Assembly: GCA_033296685.1 (NCBI GenBank)
Contig: MU854341.1
Coordinates: forward strand, 1 to 64,000
Source: Parachaetomium inaequale
Taxonomy: Eukaryota > Ascomycota > Sordariomycetes > Sordariales > Chaetomiaceae
Direction of reading: 5' to 3'
Length of the DNA: 64,000 bases
Positions 41,200-52,908 of the stretch are shown one piece after another; position 1 is the stretch's first letter, and each line of letters begins with the position of its first letter. Position numbers and translations under genes: made by a program. The notes below the pieces were generated by a model. It saw only the letters and a program-made list of their open reading frames with translations, had not been told where the DNA came from and did not search any database.

Positions 41200-43523
41200 A
41201 GTGGCGGGTGGGATGGTTCGTCCAAACTCCCGGTTCGTCCCAATTGGCGCGCAGTCTCCGTATGCAACAAGTGACGCGGGTCGTCAACAGTGGCTGCCAA
41301 GCGTCGGCCTCACCACAGGTCCTGGCTTTCCAAATGGATGGGGAAGATCGGATAACCAATCTGACCAATGGTCCTCGATCTCGACTGGCTGTTGCCCGGC
41401 TGGTGAGAGACGGCGTGATGGTTCGTTCCAACGGAGCAACGATCGGATCGAGCTCTCGTCAGGGACGGGTGCTATGGGCGGCACAGAGCTCGAGAGAGAC
41501 GCAGAATATGGTGGCTGTGTGTGCTCGGTCGGCAGGAAGGCGGCTGAGCGGGCGCTGGAGAAGCTGGGAAGTGGGCTGCTGCTGCGCCTTTGGGCACGAA
41601 TGAGATTCGGAGGAGCTGACGAGCAGACGGCGCGAGCAACCGCGGGGAAGCTAACGGCGCGCAAGGAACCCGCTGACTAGCTCTGGAAATCCGGATCTGA
41701 GCTCGGCGGCGTCCCGGTCAGGTGGTCAGTGGATGGCGGGTTTGGTGACTGGCAGACTTTTTGGGTGGGCGGCCATGGAAAAAAGTCGAAGCTCGAGATG
41801 TTTTTCGGTTGGAGATTTTGGGCGCCGATGCAGGGCGAGCTCCACTGCTCTCCAGTTGCCGGGGCCGCGTTGTTCACGAGCCACAGCCCCTCCATCGCCC
41901 CTGCCCTGGTCGCGCCCGCCAGGACGGGATGACAAGCGGGAAGCAGCCCAGCACCCCGATTCGTGCATCAGACAGCCGCTTTGGTGCAGACGGGCCAACA
42001 GAGGGCCAATGACAGGCGCGGGATTGCTCGAAAGAGTGGGGAGGTGTGGCACAACAAACCCGCGATCCTTGACACGAAACTCGACTGACGCGCGCTCGTG
42101 GTTGGTCGGGAGACAAGCGAGCGCGCGGTCCCTCTCAGGTTATAAAAAGAAGCCAGTGCCGGCGTCCTGCGACGACGTCGGCCGTGGCCGCATCTGGCCT
42201 TGTCAGACGGGCAATCGGGTCGCTGGCGAGCATTCTTGACGAGTCTCTCCTGTGGATTGGAGACTTCACAAAAGTGACAGCTTCGTCCTCTTCGGCGCTA
42301 GCCCAGGAACCGGGCGGACACTGCAAAGCGCATGACGAATCATCTTCGCGGCGAGCTTCTAGAGCGTTTCAGCAGCGGCTACGTTCTTTGCAACATCCTG
42401 CGACAGCTTTGTCGCAACGCCATTCGCCGATTCCTCACTTTTCTCAATGCACGCCGATGGGCGTTGGCCCGTTGGACTCCCTCTTCCGTCTCCTGTTTCA
42501 GAGCTTGCGCAACAGCTTCCAATCCAGCCGACTGGTCAATGTGCCTGCCTGGGCCGAGCGGATCGAGGGCCAGGCATGGAAGCAGTGTGATGGGACCTGA
42601 TCGTCGGCGTGGTGCATGAACGCGGCACGATCCAATGCGAGAGCCCGCTGTTGCGCGCGACTACGGGTGCCAACTGCGTATCGTCCCTCGAAGGATGAGA
42701 TGCAAGCCACAAGGTCTGGCACCTCCTGCGATGAGCAGCGGCGGACTCACGTCAATACCTCACGTGAGTGACATGGTCTAAGCTTCCCTCGGGAAGACCG
42801 CAATCCCAGGCCTCCCAGCTGATCGGCCCATCCCGTCGATCGCAGTCCGCCAGGCCCGCCATCTCGGCCTGGCGAGCGGAGGCGGGTCGCCTCGATCGGG
42901 GCCGGGGGCGCCCAGATCAGGAGAGGTCTGGGCCGATGACAATGCCGCCGAGTTGAATTGCACATGCTGCTCCTCGGCGATGCGGACATTTCGAGCGGCA
43001 TGCGAATTTCCACAGCTGCACCTTTCCCAGACCCCCGGGTCTCCCTGCAGCACGGCGCAGGACCCTCCATTCCATTTCCCAGTTGCCGTTTGCCCAAAAC
43101 TGACAGCTTCCAGTTCCTGGGTTGTTGGGAAAAACGAGCCAAAGATCATGCCAGAAAACTCTCAGAACGGCTATCTGTTGAAGAACACAACTTTGATTTC
43201 TTTTTTTTTTTCCTTTTCTTTATTTTCCTTTATTTCTTCTGGTTTTGAAAGTCGGGTTCTCTCTGCACTAACAAACAAACAAGCCCGGGTTGAACTGCCT
43301 GTCGATGGAATGCGCGAGGTGAGGTGGCTCCGCATTTTAGGCTTTCCCGCCAAAGCATACCCACCAGGGGCCAGCGCCCCCTGCACATCCATGATCCGCT
43401 GGGTGCGCCTGTCTCTTCTCGTTTCGTTTCTCATTCCCAACCCTGGCGAGAGCTCCTCCACTCATCAGCCGCTTTATTCCGTATACCCGCCCTTTTCAAC
43501 TTCCCGACCTTCCCACGCGCGCG
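41200..43523. promoter_or_regulatory. 2.3-kb divergent gene-free region LYAR / BEM46-like
   Basis: Open frames here are short and overlapping on both strands, with no recognisable protein. Base composition is GC-rich and gene-like to about 43160, then a T-rich tract (43200-43245) and a pyrimidine-rich leader precede the BEM46 start. An unannotated non-coding transcript or long leaders are possible. I see no repeat or RNA family. Confidence 0.4.
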
Positions 43524-44739
43524 ATGCCCGACCCGTCGGCCAGCAATTCATTCCTGGAGCAGACTGTCTCGCTGATGAGCGGTGCAGCAGGCTACATGCG
43601 CTTGCCTGCGATAGCTTCTACTGTATGCCCCGACACCTCTGCGTATCCCGCCCAGTGCCTGAATGGCTGCGCCGCCAACCGCGCCGACTGGTTCAGGGGG
43701 CAAGTTTGGAAGATTCTCCTTGTCGGCCTCGGACCGCGGGTCAAGCACGCGTGCTAACCGCTTCTCTGCTGCTTAGGGGGTCGTCGCCGTCTTGACAGCT
43801 CTTCTCTACTTTAAGCAAAAGTACCAACCCCCTATCTTCCCTGGTTCCATGTCCCTCGTCCTAACACTAGATGCGTCCGTAGGGCATTGATCTATCCGTC
43901 CAACGTCCCCGCAAACGCCCGCACCGAGGTCCCCCGCCCAAGCCAGTTCAACTTCAAAGACTACGAGGAGCTCATCATCCCGACCAACGATGGCGAGAAG
44001 CTGTCGGCCTTCTACATCCGGGGTCCTCGCCGCGGGCCGAACTCCAACCTGACGGTGCTCATGTTCCACGGCAACGCCGGCAACATCGGCCACCGCCTGC
44101 CCATTGCGCGCATGCTGATCGCCGCCTCCGGCTGCAACGTCTTCATGCTCGAGTACCGCGGGTACGGCATCTCCACGGGCCAGCCCGACGAGTCCGGCCT
44201 GAACATCGACGCCCAAACAGCCCTCGACTACCTCCGCGACCGCGCCGAGACGCGCGACCACAAGATCGTCGTGTACGGCCAGAGCCTGGGCGGCGCCGTC
44301 GGCATCCGCCTGGTTGCCAAGAACCAGACAGCCACAAATATCAGCGGCCTGATCCTCGAGAACACCTTCCTCAGCATGCGCAAACTGATCCCCTCCATCA
44401 TGCCCCCTGCCAAGTACCTGGCCTATCTGTGCCACCAGGTCTGGCCAAGCGACAGCCTGATCCCAAACATCAAGGTGCCGACACTCTTTCTGAGCGGGCT
44501 CCAGGACGAGATCATCCCGTAAGTCGCCCGGCCTTGTCCACCACCATCACGTACCATGACTAACGCTGGTGATCAGACCGATCCACATGAAGCGCCTCCA
44601 CGACTTGTCCAAAGCCCCCGTCAAGATCTGGAAACCCCTCCCCGGCGGCGACCACAACTCGAGCGTGATTGAGGAGGGTTACTTCGAGGCCATTGCCGAT
44701 TTCATGAACAGGATTGTCGCGGACGAGAAACAACAATAA
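43524..44739 (+). CDS. BEM46/ABHD13-like alpha/beta hydrolase
   Basis: Exons 43524-43622, 43777-43820, 43883-44518 and 44577-44739 give 313 residues. Exon 2 (44 nt) encodes most of a single N-terminal membrane anchor (GVVAVLTALLYF), so the catalytic domain is anchored and follows ALIYPSNVP. Catalytic features: the oxyanion strand MFHGNAGNIGHR, nucleophile elbow YGQSLGGAVG (Ser), Asp in SGLQDEIIPP and His in GGDHNSS. BEM46 proteins are eukaryote-wide; in Neurospora the homologue affects polarity of ascospore germination. The natural substrate is unknown. All splice junctions restore conserved sequence (KQKALIYPS, IIPPIHMKRL). Convergent with the NF-X1 gene. Confidence 0.93.
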
Positions 44740-45873
44740 GCTTTCCTTTGCCGTGTCGGTGTGCCACAACATGGGGATGAGACAGTCCAGAGGGCGAGAG
44801 ACAGTGTCTCGGGTTGATTACGGACGGACCTACCGGGCTGCATGGTGCTTGGAATTATATTCGGTGCGGGAGGCGGGAGGTGGGAGGCGGGAGGCAGGGG
44901 GCGGGCGGTCTGGTATTCATTTTCGGCTTTTCTTTTCGATACACTCGCACATACACACACACACATTTGATACCCCGACCTGCGCAAGGAATGTGGCAGG
45001 TTTATGATAGTTATTGGACTAGACCGGATACATGGAAGGTGCGTTGTCCCGGGAATGTGCTTGCCGTGCTTCGAATATGGCTACGAATGTGAATGTGTAT
45101 GTGCATGCCTAAGCATATGCCGTGCGTTTTCCCTGGTTGTGTTGTTGATACGCAAGCCCGGAAACAGTCTGGTCGAGGCCAAGGACGGAGGGATGAACCA
45201 AAACCAAGGACCGTGACGGGTAAACGGAGCTGCCCCTCGGAATGCCAACCGCCACTTTGTCTCATGCATACCATCTGACCACTCTATCAATGCTAAGATT
45301 GTACGAAGGTAGCCTGCTATTACTTGTAAGGGTACGGAGTATACCATGCCGCTCGCCTACATACCCGCTGTATAAGTCACCCCCCCTCCCGTATATGCAT
45401 CCACCGAGCCGGATGTCGGTCGACACGGGTACCTTGCATCGTGCATCGTGCAACTGCAGACACAGCGGGTAGTGGGGATGCAGGGACCAACAGAACCGCC
45501 TTTTGCCTCCGCCACCCCTGGTGAGGGTGCCCAGGGGGGTAGTGCGCTTGAACAGGACGGGATAAGGTAGCAGGGGACAACGGCTCGGTAGAGTAGGTAG
45601 TGGAACAACGGCCATGATAGCGTTGAGGCTGGAAGCCCTAGATAGCGGGACGTCAAATCTGCCTTCTAGCACGCTTGAACTGTCATGAGGTCGTGCGAAC
45701 GACTACCAGACTGCCTCGTAAATCATTTGTTTGGTCATGGCAAGGCTCGACGACTCGGTATTCAGCGTAAACCCGTGTTATATTGTGTACTGTCTGACAA
45801 GCCACTTCTGTGACAAACACAACGATATTGTCAATAAGGGGGATGGATATCACAAGCCCATGATATCGCGAGC
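44740..45873. other. Convergent intergenic region
   Basis: 1.1 kb between convergent genes. It holds a short run of GGGAGGCGGGAGGT-like units (44868-44905) and an (AC)n stretch (44950-44965). No gene. Confidence 0.4.
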
Positions 45874-48800
45874 CTAAACGTCCACGGCACCTTCAGGCGC
45901 AACAGACGCCGTGTGAGCCTTGGTTTCCTCCTGCTTGGTCTCCTCCTTGGTCTCCTCAATGGTTTCCTCCTTGGTCTCCTCCTGCTTGCTCCCCCCCTGC
46001 TCGGTCTCCCCCTGAGCTTCCTCCTCCTCCTTGCCTGCAACACCATCAACCTCCCCGCTCACAACTCCTTCCTTTCCACTCGCATCGTCACTCCCACCCC
46101 AACCCTCCTCCTTCTCCTTCTCCTCCCCCTCCTCCCCCTCCTCCCCCTCTTTTCCCTCCCCCATTTCCTCCTCCCTCTCAACCGCAGCAAGCCAATCCTC
46201 CTCAACCTTCTCCTCCACAACAACAGTCTTCTTCCTCACCTCCAACCTCCTCAACGCCACAAACGCGCTCGGAGCCCGCTGCTCACTCACCACAACCCCA
46301 ACCCCCCCAGCCGCCGTAGACGCCCTATTCGCCGCTGCCGCCCTCCGCCACGAACCACGACTGGCCACCGCGCTCCAGCCGCCATTGTTAGCCGCCGCGT
46401 CGCCTTCCCGCCTGGTGATGATGATGCTCTCCGAAGAAGAAGAAGAAGAAGAAGAAGAAGAAGAAGCATCGACATGGCACAGCGCCACCGCCCCCGCGAG
46501 GCCCTGCCGCGCGACAATCCTCGCGACGGCGGTCTTGAGGTTGGACAGGGTCGTCTCGACTGCTTGCGCGGTAGGCGCGAGTAGCGAGGTCGCGATGGCG
46601 GCGGCCGTCATGTTGGGCGTGGCCTTGATGAGGATCTCCTCTGAGGGGAGGAAGCTGGTGGTGAATGTGAGGGCCGGGCCGGAGCGGGAGGCGGAGGCTA
46701 GTTCTGTTGCTAGGGCTGCGTCTAGTTCGTCGATGGTTAGGCCGAACCGGGGGTCTTTTAGGACGAGCGCGTTGAAGGGGGGTTGTTGTTGTTGAGAGGG
46801 CGCAGGTGCTGCGGGCTTGAGGGCGGATGCGCCGGCGCCGAGCTGGGCGGCTGTGTTGGCTATGCGGAGACACTGCGCCAGCGTCTTCTGGGGGGCAGAT
46901 ACAAACCGCGGGGTCTTGAAGATGCAGACATGGCGATGCGGTTCTGGGTCCTGGCTTTCCGAGTCGAGGCCAAAGTCCTCGGCGAGGGCGTGCAGAAACG
47001 CGCGCTGATGAGACTGCATGGGCTTGAACCTAATGCGCTTCTCCTCTTGTGCGGCGGCGAAGACGCGGAGCTCGCGTTCCTGCTCCTGTGCCCAGTTGAC
47101 GTTCCCCCGGAACCGCTTGAGAGTGGTATCGGAATACGGGATATGGTCGTCGGTGTGCGTGCTGGGGTCAATGTCCAGGGCCTCGGCGAGCTTCCGGTTG
47201 CGCTGGAGACGCAAGCATTCGTCGTCGCACTTGAGGGTCGATTCCCTGGTAGTCGATGGGTTAAGCTTCGTAGCCTGGCATCTGACCTCCTGCTTGCGGT
47301 GCTGACAGGGGCAAGTGATGAACGTCTTGGACTGGCACGGCTTGTCCTCCTTGCAGGGATAGGGCGCGTGGCACTGGTCCGCGCACGTATGCTCGCATGA
47401 TTTCCGGACCTTGCCGCAGAGTTGAGAGCAATGAGAGCCGGAGATGCCAGCATCTTCACACTCGCCAGGCTTGTGGCATGACTTCCGGCATTCATGAACT
47501 CCGCACTTGAGCTTCTTCCCGCATGGCAGACCACACCTGCCCTCCTCGAACCAGCAGGGCTGGTTCTTCAGCGTTTTCTTGCCGCAAACGCAGGGCTTCT
47601 CCATCAAGAAGGGGCACTTGGGGCAGGGTGCGTCGTCGGGGTGGCACTGGTGCTCAACAGACGGATGGCCACATGGGCGGGCTCTCGTGCAGAGAAACCG
47701 GCACTCGGGCGGCCGCGTCCCGCATGGCTGCGGTGGCTGAAGAACGGTCCGTCCGCAGGCGCAGCTGATCTCGTCGAAGATAGCCTCCGGACACGCCATG
47801 CACGGCCCCTTGTGGCATAGCTGTTGGCAGGTGTGCTGGCCGCACTTGAGCAGGCGGCCGCATACCTGCAAGCAGATATGCTCCGGCTCGTAGTTCTCGT
47901 TGGCACTCCGCTTCTGCTTCCGCCGCTCGGCGGCTGCCTTCTCGCCAGAGCAGCAGCGCTCTCCGCACTCGTGCCGTCCGCAGTTGAGCTGGGCTCTGCA
48001 GACGCGGAAGCAGTGAGGGCGAGCAATGTTCCCTTGATGGCACGCAGAGTTGGTCGTTGTTCTGCCGCACCGGCACGATATGTCGGCATACTGGGTGCAG
48101 GGCGCGCAAGGGCCGGTGTGGCATTCGTCCAGGCACAGATGGCCACAAGCTAGAACCTTATTGCATGGCTTGTCGCAGTGCGGGACAGGATCTTGACAGG
48201 ACCGCCTTGGTTCCACGGCCATCGAATCGAGCGGCGTCTTGCCGCACGGGCAGTTGGTGACCACGTCTGGTGAGAAGGGGCAATGGGCGGCCTCTTCATC
48301 TTGCGGGTGACAGGGCTTTTGACAGGTATGGTGTCCGCAGTCGAATTGCCGGCCACAGATCTTGCTGCAGCGGAATGAGGCCTCGAACCACTTGTCCGAG
48401 TCGGATTCTGTACTGTCAGATGCTGGCGGGGACTCCATTTGGCCGTGGTTGAAGGACTCCAGAACGTTGTTGCGCTGGTTGCAGGCTATCTCTCGCTGCT
48501 CCTTTCCGCAATAGCAGGTCGACGGCATGGGTATCTCGCAAGCGCCGCATAGCCCACCATGGCAAGTCTGTGTGCAGTAGTGCTCTCCGCAGGGAAGCAG
48601 GTCGCCGCAGGGCTCTTGGCAACTCCAGCCCTTTCCGTAGTCGGTCTCGCTGCATCGTTTGGTCGAGGTATTTTTGCCGCAGAAGCAAGACTGGGTCGGG
48701 CCCATCAGTGTGCACGGCGGGCAAGGCCCTGCGTGGCACATCAACGAGCACTGATGCGGGCATGTCGCCTTGGACTTCGAGCAAGTCTGCCCGCAGGTGT

Positions 48801-49650
48801 GGGGAGGAAGGCCAGCAATAGGCTTGGGGTCGACATCCTTGCCGCACCAGCAGCGATAGGGCCCCGGCTGCTCGACCAGCGTAGAGTTGCAACCCGGACA
48901 CCGCCAGCCCTCGGGTTGGTTTGGGCCCGGGTTCTCTTCCCGTTGCTTCATTTGGTTTGTGTGCCATTTCTTCACACAGCTGAGGTGGGTCACGGTCCAG
49001 CACACGGAGCAGGACCAGACCTTGGAGTTCCGCAGTACCTCGTTTGTGCACATGACACACTCGTACTGGCGGTGGTCGATATCCTCATGGATGCGTGTGG
49101 GCAGGTCTGCTGCTGTCGACTTGGACATCACCCTCGGAGCAGTTTGCTGCCTCTGCCGCGGCGCTGCCGCAGGGGGCGCGGAACTGTGGTTTTTATGAGT
49201 ATTGGCTTGCAAGGATGGTTGAGCAATGACGAACCTCGAGGTCGGTACGGGCTGACCCGGGACAAACTCGGCGGCGGCAGCGCTAAACCCAAACCCAGGC
49301 AGGTTGCTGCCTCCCCGGCCTGGAATCGCTGGAGGCCCCCGTCCACCCCGATGTGATACCACAATCGAGCGCTGACCAGTTCCACGCCCCCTACCGCCGC
49401 GCCTGTCCCTTCCACCTCGCCCCCTTCCAGGCTGGTTACCGCGCTGGGAAGTCACATCTCCAGCCTCACTGGCGGCGGCAACTGGCTCAGCATCGCCCAC
49501 GGCGGGCTCTGGCTGTGCAGGTTGGCCGCCATCGCCCGAAGAATTCGACTGTCTCGGTCCGTGAGAATGACCTCTTCTGAAGCGGCCCCTACGACCCCCT
49601 CTTCCTCGATGAGAGCCTCTCTGTGATGAGACCGCTGGCGCTTCGGTCAT
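45874..49650 (-). CDS. FAP1: NF-X1-type zinc-finger and R3H protein (FAP1-like)
   Basis: One uninterrupted exon, 1,258 residues from MTEAPAVSSQRG. The order is: Gly/Arg-rich N-terminus (1-120, RGRGGRRGRFRRG); a RING/PHD-like Cys-His region (about 198-254, YECVMCTNEVLRNSKVWSC, WRCPGC); a series of NF-X1 fingers of C-x-H-x-C-x2-x-C-H-x-G-x-C type (about 285-880); and an R3H nucleic-acid-binding domain (about 960-1030, MQSHQRAFLHALAEDFGLDSES then IFKTPRFVSAPQKTL). The tail has an 11-Ser run and ends in a Glu/Lys-rich repeat region (EEETKEETIEETKEETK). Yeast FAP1 binds FKBP12; animal NFX1 is a transcription repressor and ubiquitin ligase. The frame runs 93 codons above the chosen ATG, but those residues are hydrophobic and unlike the family. 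Confidence 0.93.
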   Translation of the reverse strand: MTEAPAVSSQRGSHRGRGGRRGRFRRGHSHGPRQSNSSGDGGQPAQPEPAVGDAEPVAAASEAGDVTSQRGNQPGRGRGGRDRRGGRGRGTGQRSIVVSHRGGRGPPAIPGRGGSNLPGFGFSAAAAEFVPGQPVPTSRFVIAQPSLQANTHKNHSSAPPAAAPRQRQQTAPRVMSKSTAADLPTRIHEDIDHRQYECVMCTNEVLRNSKVWSCSVCWTVTHLSCVKKWHTNQMKQREENPGPNQPEGWRCPGCNSTLVEQPGPYRCWCGKDVDPKPIAGLPPHTCGQTCSKSKATCPHQCSLMCHAGPCPPCTLMGPTQSCFCGKNTSTKRCSETDYGKGWSCQEPCGDLLPCGEHYCTQTCHGGLCGACEIPMPSTCYCGKEQREIACNQRNNVLESFNHGQMESPPASDSTESDSDKWFEASFRCSKICGRQFDCGHHTCQKPCHPQDEEAAHCPFSPDVVTNCPCGKTPLDSMAVEPRRSCQDPVPHCDKPCNKVLACGHLCLDECHTGPCAPCTQYADISCRCGRTTTNSACHQGNIARPHCFRVCRAQLNCGRHECGERCCSGEKAAAERRKQKRSANENYEPEHICLQVCGRLLKCGQHTCQQLCHKGPCMACPEAIFDEISCACGRTVLQPPQPCGTRPPECRFLCTRARPCGHPSVEHQCHPDDAPCPKCPFLMEKPCVCGKKTLKNQPCWFEEGRCGLPCGKKLKCGVHECRKSCHKPGECEDAGISGSHCSQLCGKVRKSCEHTCADQCHAPYPCKEDKPCQSKTFITCPCQHRKQEVRCQATKLNPSTTRESTLKCDDECLRLQRNRKLAEALDIDPSTHTDDHIPYSDTTLKRFRGNVNWAQEQERELRVFAAAQEEKRIRFKPMQSHQRAFLHALAEDFGLDSESQDPEPHRHVCIFKTPRFVSAPQKTLAQCLRIANTAAQLGAGASALKPAAPAPSQQQQPPFNALVLKDPRFGLTIDELDAALATELASASRSGPALTFTTSFLPSEEILIKATPNMTAAAIATSLLAPTAQAVETTLSNLKTAVARIVARQGLAGAVALCHVDASSSSSSSSSSSESIIITRREGDAAANNGGWSAVASRGSWRRAAAANRASTAAGGVGVVVSEQRAPSAFVALRRLEVRKKTVVVEEKVEEDWLAAVEREEEMGEGKEGEEGEEGEEKEKEEGWGGSDDASGKEGVVSGEVDGVAGKEEEEAQGETEQGGSKQEETKEETIEETKEETKQEETKAHTASVAPEGAVDV
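46433..46466. repeat. (GAA)n trinucleotide repeat coding for poly-Ser
   Basis: Eleven GAA units on the plus strand. On the coding strand of the NF-X1 gene they are read as an uninterrupted Ser run, a likely length-polymorphic site. Confidence 0.95.
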
Positions 49651-51924
49651 GCTGGAAGTAGATGTCAAACTGCCCAACTCAGTCGTGAAATGAGACGCCA
49701 GAATGGCGGCACTGAGTACAAGTTCCGGTTTTTTTTGGTGAGACGTTGTTTGTTTTGCGCTTTTTGAAATACAGCGACTTCGGAAATCGTACGGAAGGAA
49801 AAGAAATGAAAACCTGGAAATCAACAGGAACGCGGGCTGCGATGCAGAAACCGAAGAGAGAGTTGGGAAGGCGAAACTGAAGCTGCAAAAAAGTTCGAGG
49901 CTGATGGCGAATGATACAGAAACAATCACCCAGCCCGCCGGATGAGTAACACTGTGCTATTATTGAAGTTGGCACTGGTCTGGGCATGTCTACGGGGACG
50001 ATGGCACTGAAGCCACACACTTTGACGATGCTACTACGCCGACTTTGGCTTCACAGCAACTTGACTGTCTCTTAAAGCAAAAAAAGAGGAAAAAAGAGAG
50101 AGAGAGAGAGAGAGATTTATATTTTCACTTTCCCTTTCCCTTTCCAGTACTTTCCTTTTCCCTTCATTTTCCTTCTTTTAAGTTCTTGTGAAGTTGAGGA
50201 TAATGTCGAGAGCCCCGCGCTAACAAACACGGGTTGAACTGTACTAGTACTTGATATGAGTTCTCGCAGGATACTAGCTGAGTAGAGGCGGGAAACAGAA
50301 AGCCTCGGGGCTTGCATGGCCCAGCAGCCTCTCTTCATGGACATGTAATTGCTGCAGTCGCAAGCGAACCTCCGAGCTTCCAAAAGTGCATGATGACACA
50401 ATCTCCATCCGCACTCATCGCCCAATGCCGTCTTAGCTGTTTGTCGAATCCCGACTTTCAGTCAGCGGGACCGCATGAGCCGGGCTCGGAAAGCGAAGCG
50501 GTGGAAAGGACGGGAGCTTTTGGCTCTTCTGTACAACTGCTTGGGCCATGGTCCCTGTTTGTTGCAGTCCAGGATCTTTGAACATTGTTCGTTCCAGAAG
50601 AAGCAGCGTCGTCTGTTCTCAAGAGACAGAGCAAATTGATGAGGCTTGTGACGATGGATGTATGGGGCGGTCTAGGGGTTCTTGGTAGAGGAGCGTCAAC
50701 AGGGACCTTCCCGGGCACACTCTGACCGCGTCTCATCCGCCCATCCGCAAAGCAGCCGCATGTCTGGGCCGTTGCGAAACGGTGCTTGAGTTGTTCGTTC
50801 GTATCGCGCATCCACATGCGAGCCTCGGTGGAATTTGCCTCAGCTTTGCCCTAGGGCACTCGGGTTAAGTCTAGAGCCTTGATGTTGCAAGTGTGTACAA
50901 AGTGCTCAAGTGAAACAAGGCCCGAGTCGTCGAGTTGCAGACAGATCAGATGGATTGCCGTCGCAGCTGCAAGGCTCAAGTCAAAGCAGACAAGGTTTGC
51001 GGGATCCCTTGTATCATTCAGTTGCTCTGGCTCCGCGGTCATTGTGGATCGACGGCTCGATGGTGCGGTGTGGCAAAGGAAGGCTCCTTTCTTTCCTGAA
51101 GGACGCGGACGATGGTGATCCGAGGAGCCGGACTGCCGGCGAGAGCCATTTAAATAAAGAAGCGGCATTTCTTCCATGACCGGTGGTTCGGGTCAGCTAT
51201 CTAAATTTGGCGCCGCGCAAATGATTGTCCGTCGAGAGCCGCTCAGCTTTCGGATGCAGTGTGCTCGACCGAGTTACCTGGTAGGTATTGATTCCAGTGG
51301 TGGTTTTGAGAGAAGGGCAACCGAGCAAGCCATTGCCGTCGATTCACTCAAAACGCGGTGGCGCGTGTTAGCGTCCCAATTAGCGCTCTTGCTCCCCACA
51401 GCTGTTCCGTTACTGCGGGTTCTTCCACCGGGCGATTGGCGCTTGTTGCCGGATAAAGACCCCGCCCTTCTCCCCTGTCCTGCATTCCATCCCGGACCGA
51501 GCCTCGCCAGCCAGCCAACCGTGAGCCCTCTCTCTCTCTGGTCCTCCGGCAGGAGCGCCTGCCTGCCTGCTGCAAGGCCTCGACTCACCGTCTTCCAACT
51601 TCTCCCGCAGAAGCTCTCGACAGCTTTCCGTCGGTCATGTCATGATCGCGTCACCAACATAAGAAGCGACCGGTTGGGATCTTGCGATTCCAACACGTGG
51701 ACTTTCCAGCTGCGCCGAACACGGTTCTGGCATACCGGACACCGACCTCGACTCGCACTGCAAACGGAACTTGTTTGCAGCCATTGTCCGCCCTCATTCT
51801 CGCTCGCCGACAACCACCTCCCCGGCTGTCGACAACCCGAACCGAACACCCGTCGACCCCATATGCGCCCTTCTTTCCCGTGACAAGCCCGGTTTCTCCG
51901 AGTGCAGCTTATACCTCGGTCAAC
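49651..51924. promoter_or_regulatory. 2.3-kb divergent gene-free region
   Basis: Lies between the NF-X1 gene (-) and a Ser/Pro-rich gene (+). It contains an (AG)n microsatellite at 50095-50115 followed by CTTTCCCTTTCCCTTTCC-type pyrimidine repeats (50127-50165). Open frames are short and unlike any family I know. The last 350 bp (51560-51924) are pyrimidine-rich leader for the plus-strand gene; its frame is open from 51682 but looks non-conserved before 51925. Confidence 0.4.
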
Positions 51925-52908
51925 ATGGAGCCGGTTCCCGAAACAGAGAGGATGGAGGAGTTTCGACCTTCACCCCTCCCGAGTTTGAGACTTTCAGCGA
52001 CTTCGACTCTGGGCTCTCCCGAGTCCGACTTCCTCCGGAAACCCCCTACCATCCGCCGATCTACCGATCCGTCCCCGTCTTCTCCCATCTCCCCGTCCTG
52101 GGCGCCGCCCGCTCTTCCCTACCGACCCCGCGCGTCTTCGCCGTTGTCTAGCAACCACGTCAGGTCACGGTCGGCAGCGAGCTTGGCGCCTCCCATGGCG
52201 CGCACCCAGTCCATGCCTGGCACGAATGCCACGGGCCACCTTCTATACTCTCCCCACATCCGCCCACAGAGCCCCTCGGGGTCCCCCAGCCGGATCCGCG
52301 TGCCGCGGAAGCCCGTCGACGAAGGCTTCCCTTCCTCGCCGACCCGAGTTTCTGTTCTCGACCACGAGCGGAAGTTACCAGAGGCCAGCAGCTCGCCCAA
52401 CCTCGCCTTGGGGATCACCCCCATCACATCAGTACCAAAGCTGCGGAGGCCGTCGTCCCCGCTCTACCAGGTTGCTCACGCCAGCACGACCTCGATTGCC
52501 GGCGGCGCCCCAACCACGCCCTCTTCGATTGCCAGCTTACCGTCATATCGGCCGTACGATTCTTTCTCCGGCAGCAGCTACGGATACTCCGGGGCGTACC
52601 CGTCGTCGTCCGTGCCCTCGACCCCGACTTCTGCTAGATCCAGGAGCCCCAGCATTTCCAGTCTCGAGACCATCCCCGACTCGCCCGACGCCGAAGAGGC
52701 GGCGTTGGAGGCCGAGAGGATCGCCCAGCTCAAAGCCGCCGCCGACGCCGCCGAGGGCGGAGATACCAAGGGCAGGGGCAGTCTGGACGTGCCCGCTCGC
52801 GGCCGGACTCTGAGCGGCTTCGGCTCGCGCGACAAGCGGAAGCGCTGGAGTGTGTGTGGCGCCGAGAGGCGGCAGGATCTCGATCTCGAGACCATCTGGG
52901 AGGATTGA
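51925..52908 (+). CDS. Ser/Pro-rich disordered protein, unknown function
   Basis: Single exon, 327 residues from MEPVPETERMEEFRP. It is almost wholly disordered, with many SP sites (PSSPISPSWAPP, SPSGSPSRIRVPRKP). There is a short acidic helix (about 255-285, DAEEAALEAERIAQLKAAADAAEGG) and a basic-then-acidic end (SRDKRKRWSVCGAERR then DLETIWED) that looks like a docking motif. The size, helix and tail resemble uncharacterised Pezizomycotina proteins. The function is unknown to me. Upstream ATGs in the same frame (51682) would add 81 residues of unlikely sequence. It converges with the PP2A-activator gene. Confidence 0.72.
   Translation: MEPVPETERMEEFRPSPLPSLRLSATSTLGSPESDFLRKPPTIRRSTDPSPSSPISPSWAPPALPYRPRASSPLSSNHVRSRSAASLAPPMARTQSMPGTNATGHLLYSPHIRPQSPSGSPSRIRVPRKPVDEGFPSSPTRVSVLDHERKLPEASSSPNLALGITPITSVPKLRRPSSPLYQVAHASTTSIAGGAPTTPSSIASLPSYRPYDSFSGSSYGYSGAYPSSSVPSTPTSARSRSPSISSLETIPDSPDAEEAALEAERIAQLKAAADAAEGGDTKGRGSLDVPARGRTLSGFGSRDKRKRWSVCGAERRQDLDLETIWED

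Noticed and set aside
28000..42000. A metabolic gene cluster linking the dioxygenase, FAH-family, copper transporter, Nudix and PEX10 genes
   Set aside because: Mixed orientations, unrelated pathways and no backbone enzyme, regulator or shared promoter motif; ordinary housekeeping neighbours.
49651..49929. 93-residue hydrophobic extension of the NF-X1 protein
   Set aside because: Phe/Ser-rich translation of a pyrimidine-rich leader; the RG-rich MTEAPAV start matches the family.
51176..51883. 235-residue plus-strand open frame
   Set aside because: No family resemblance and a complementary open frame on the other strand; probably leader sequence.
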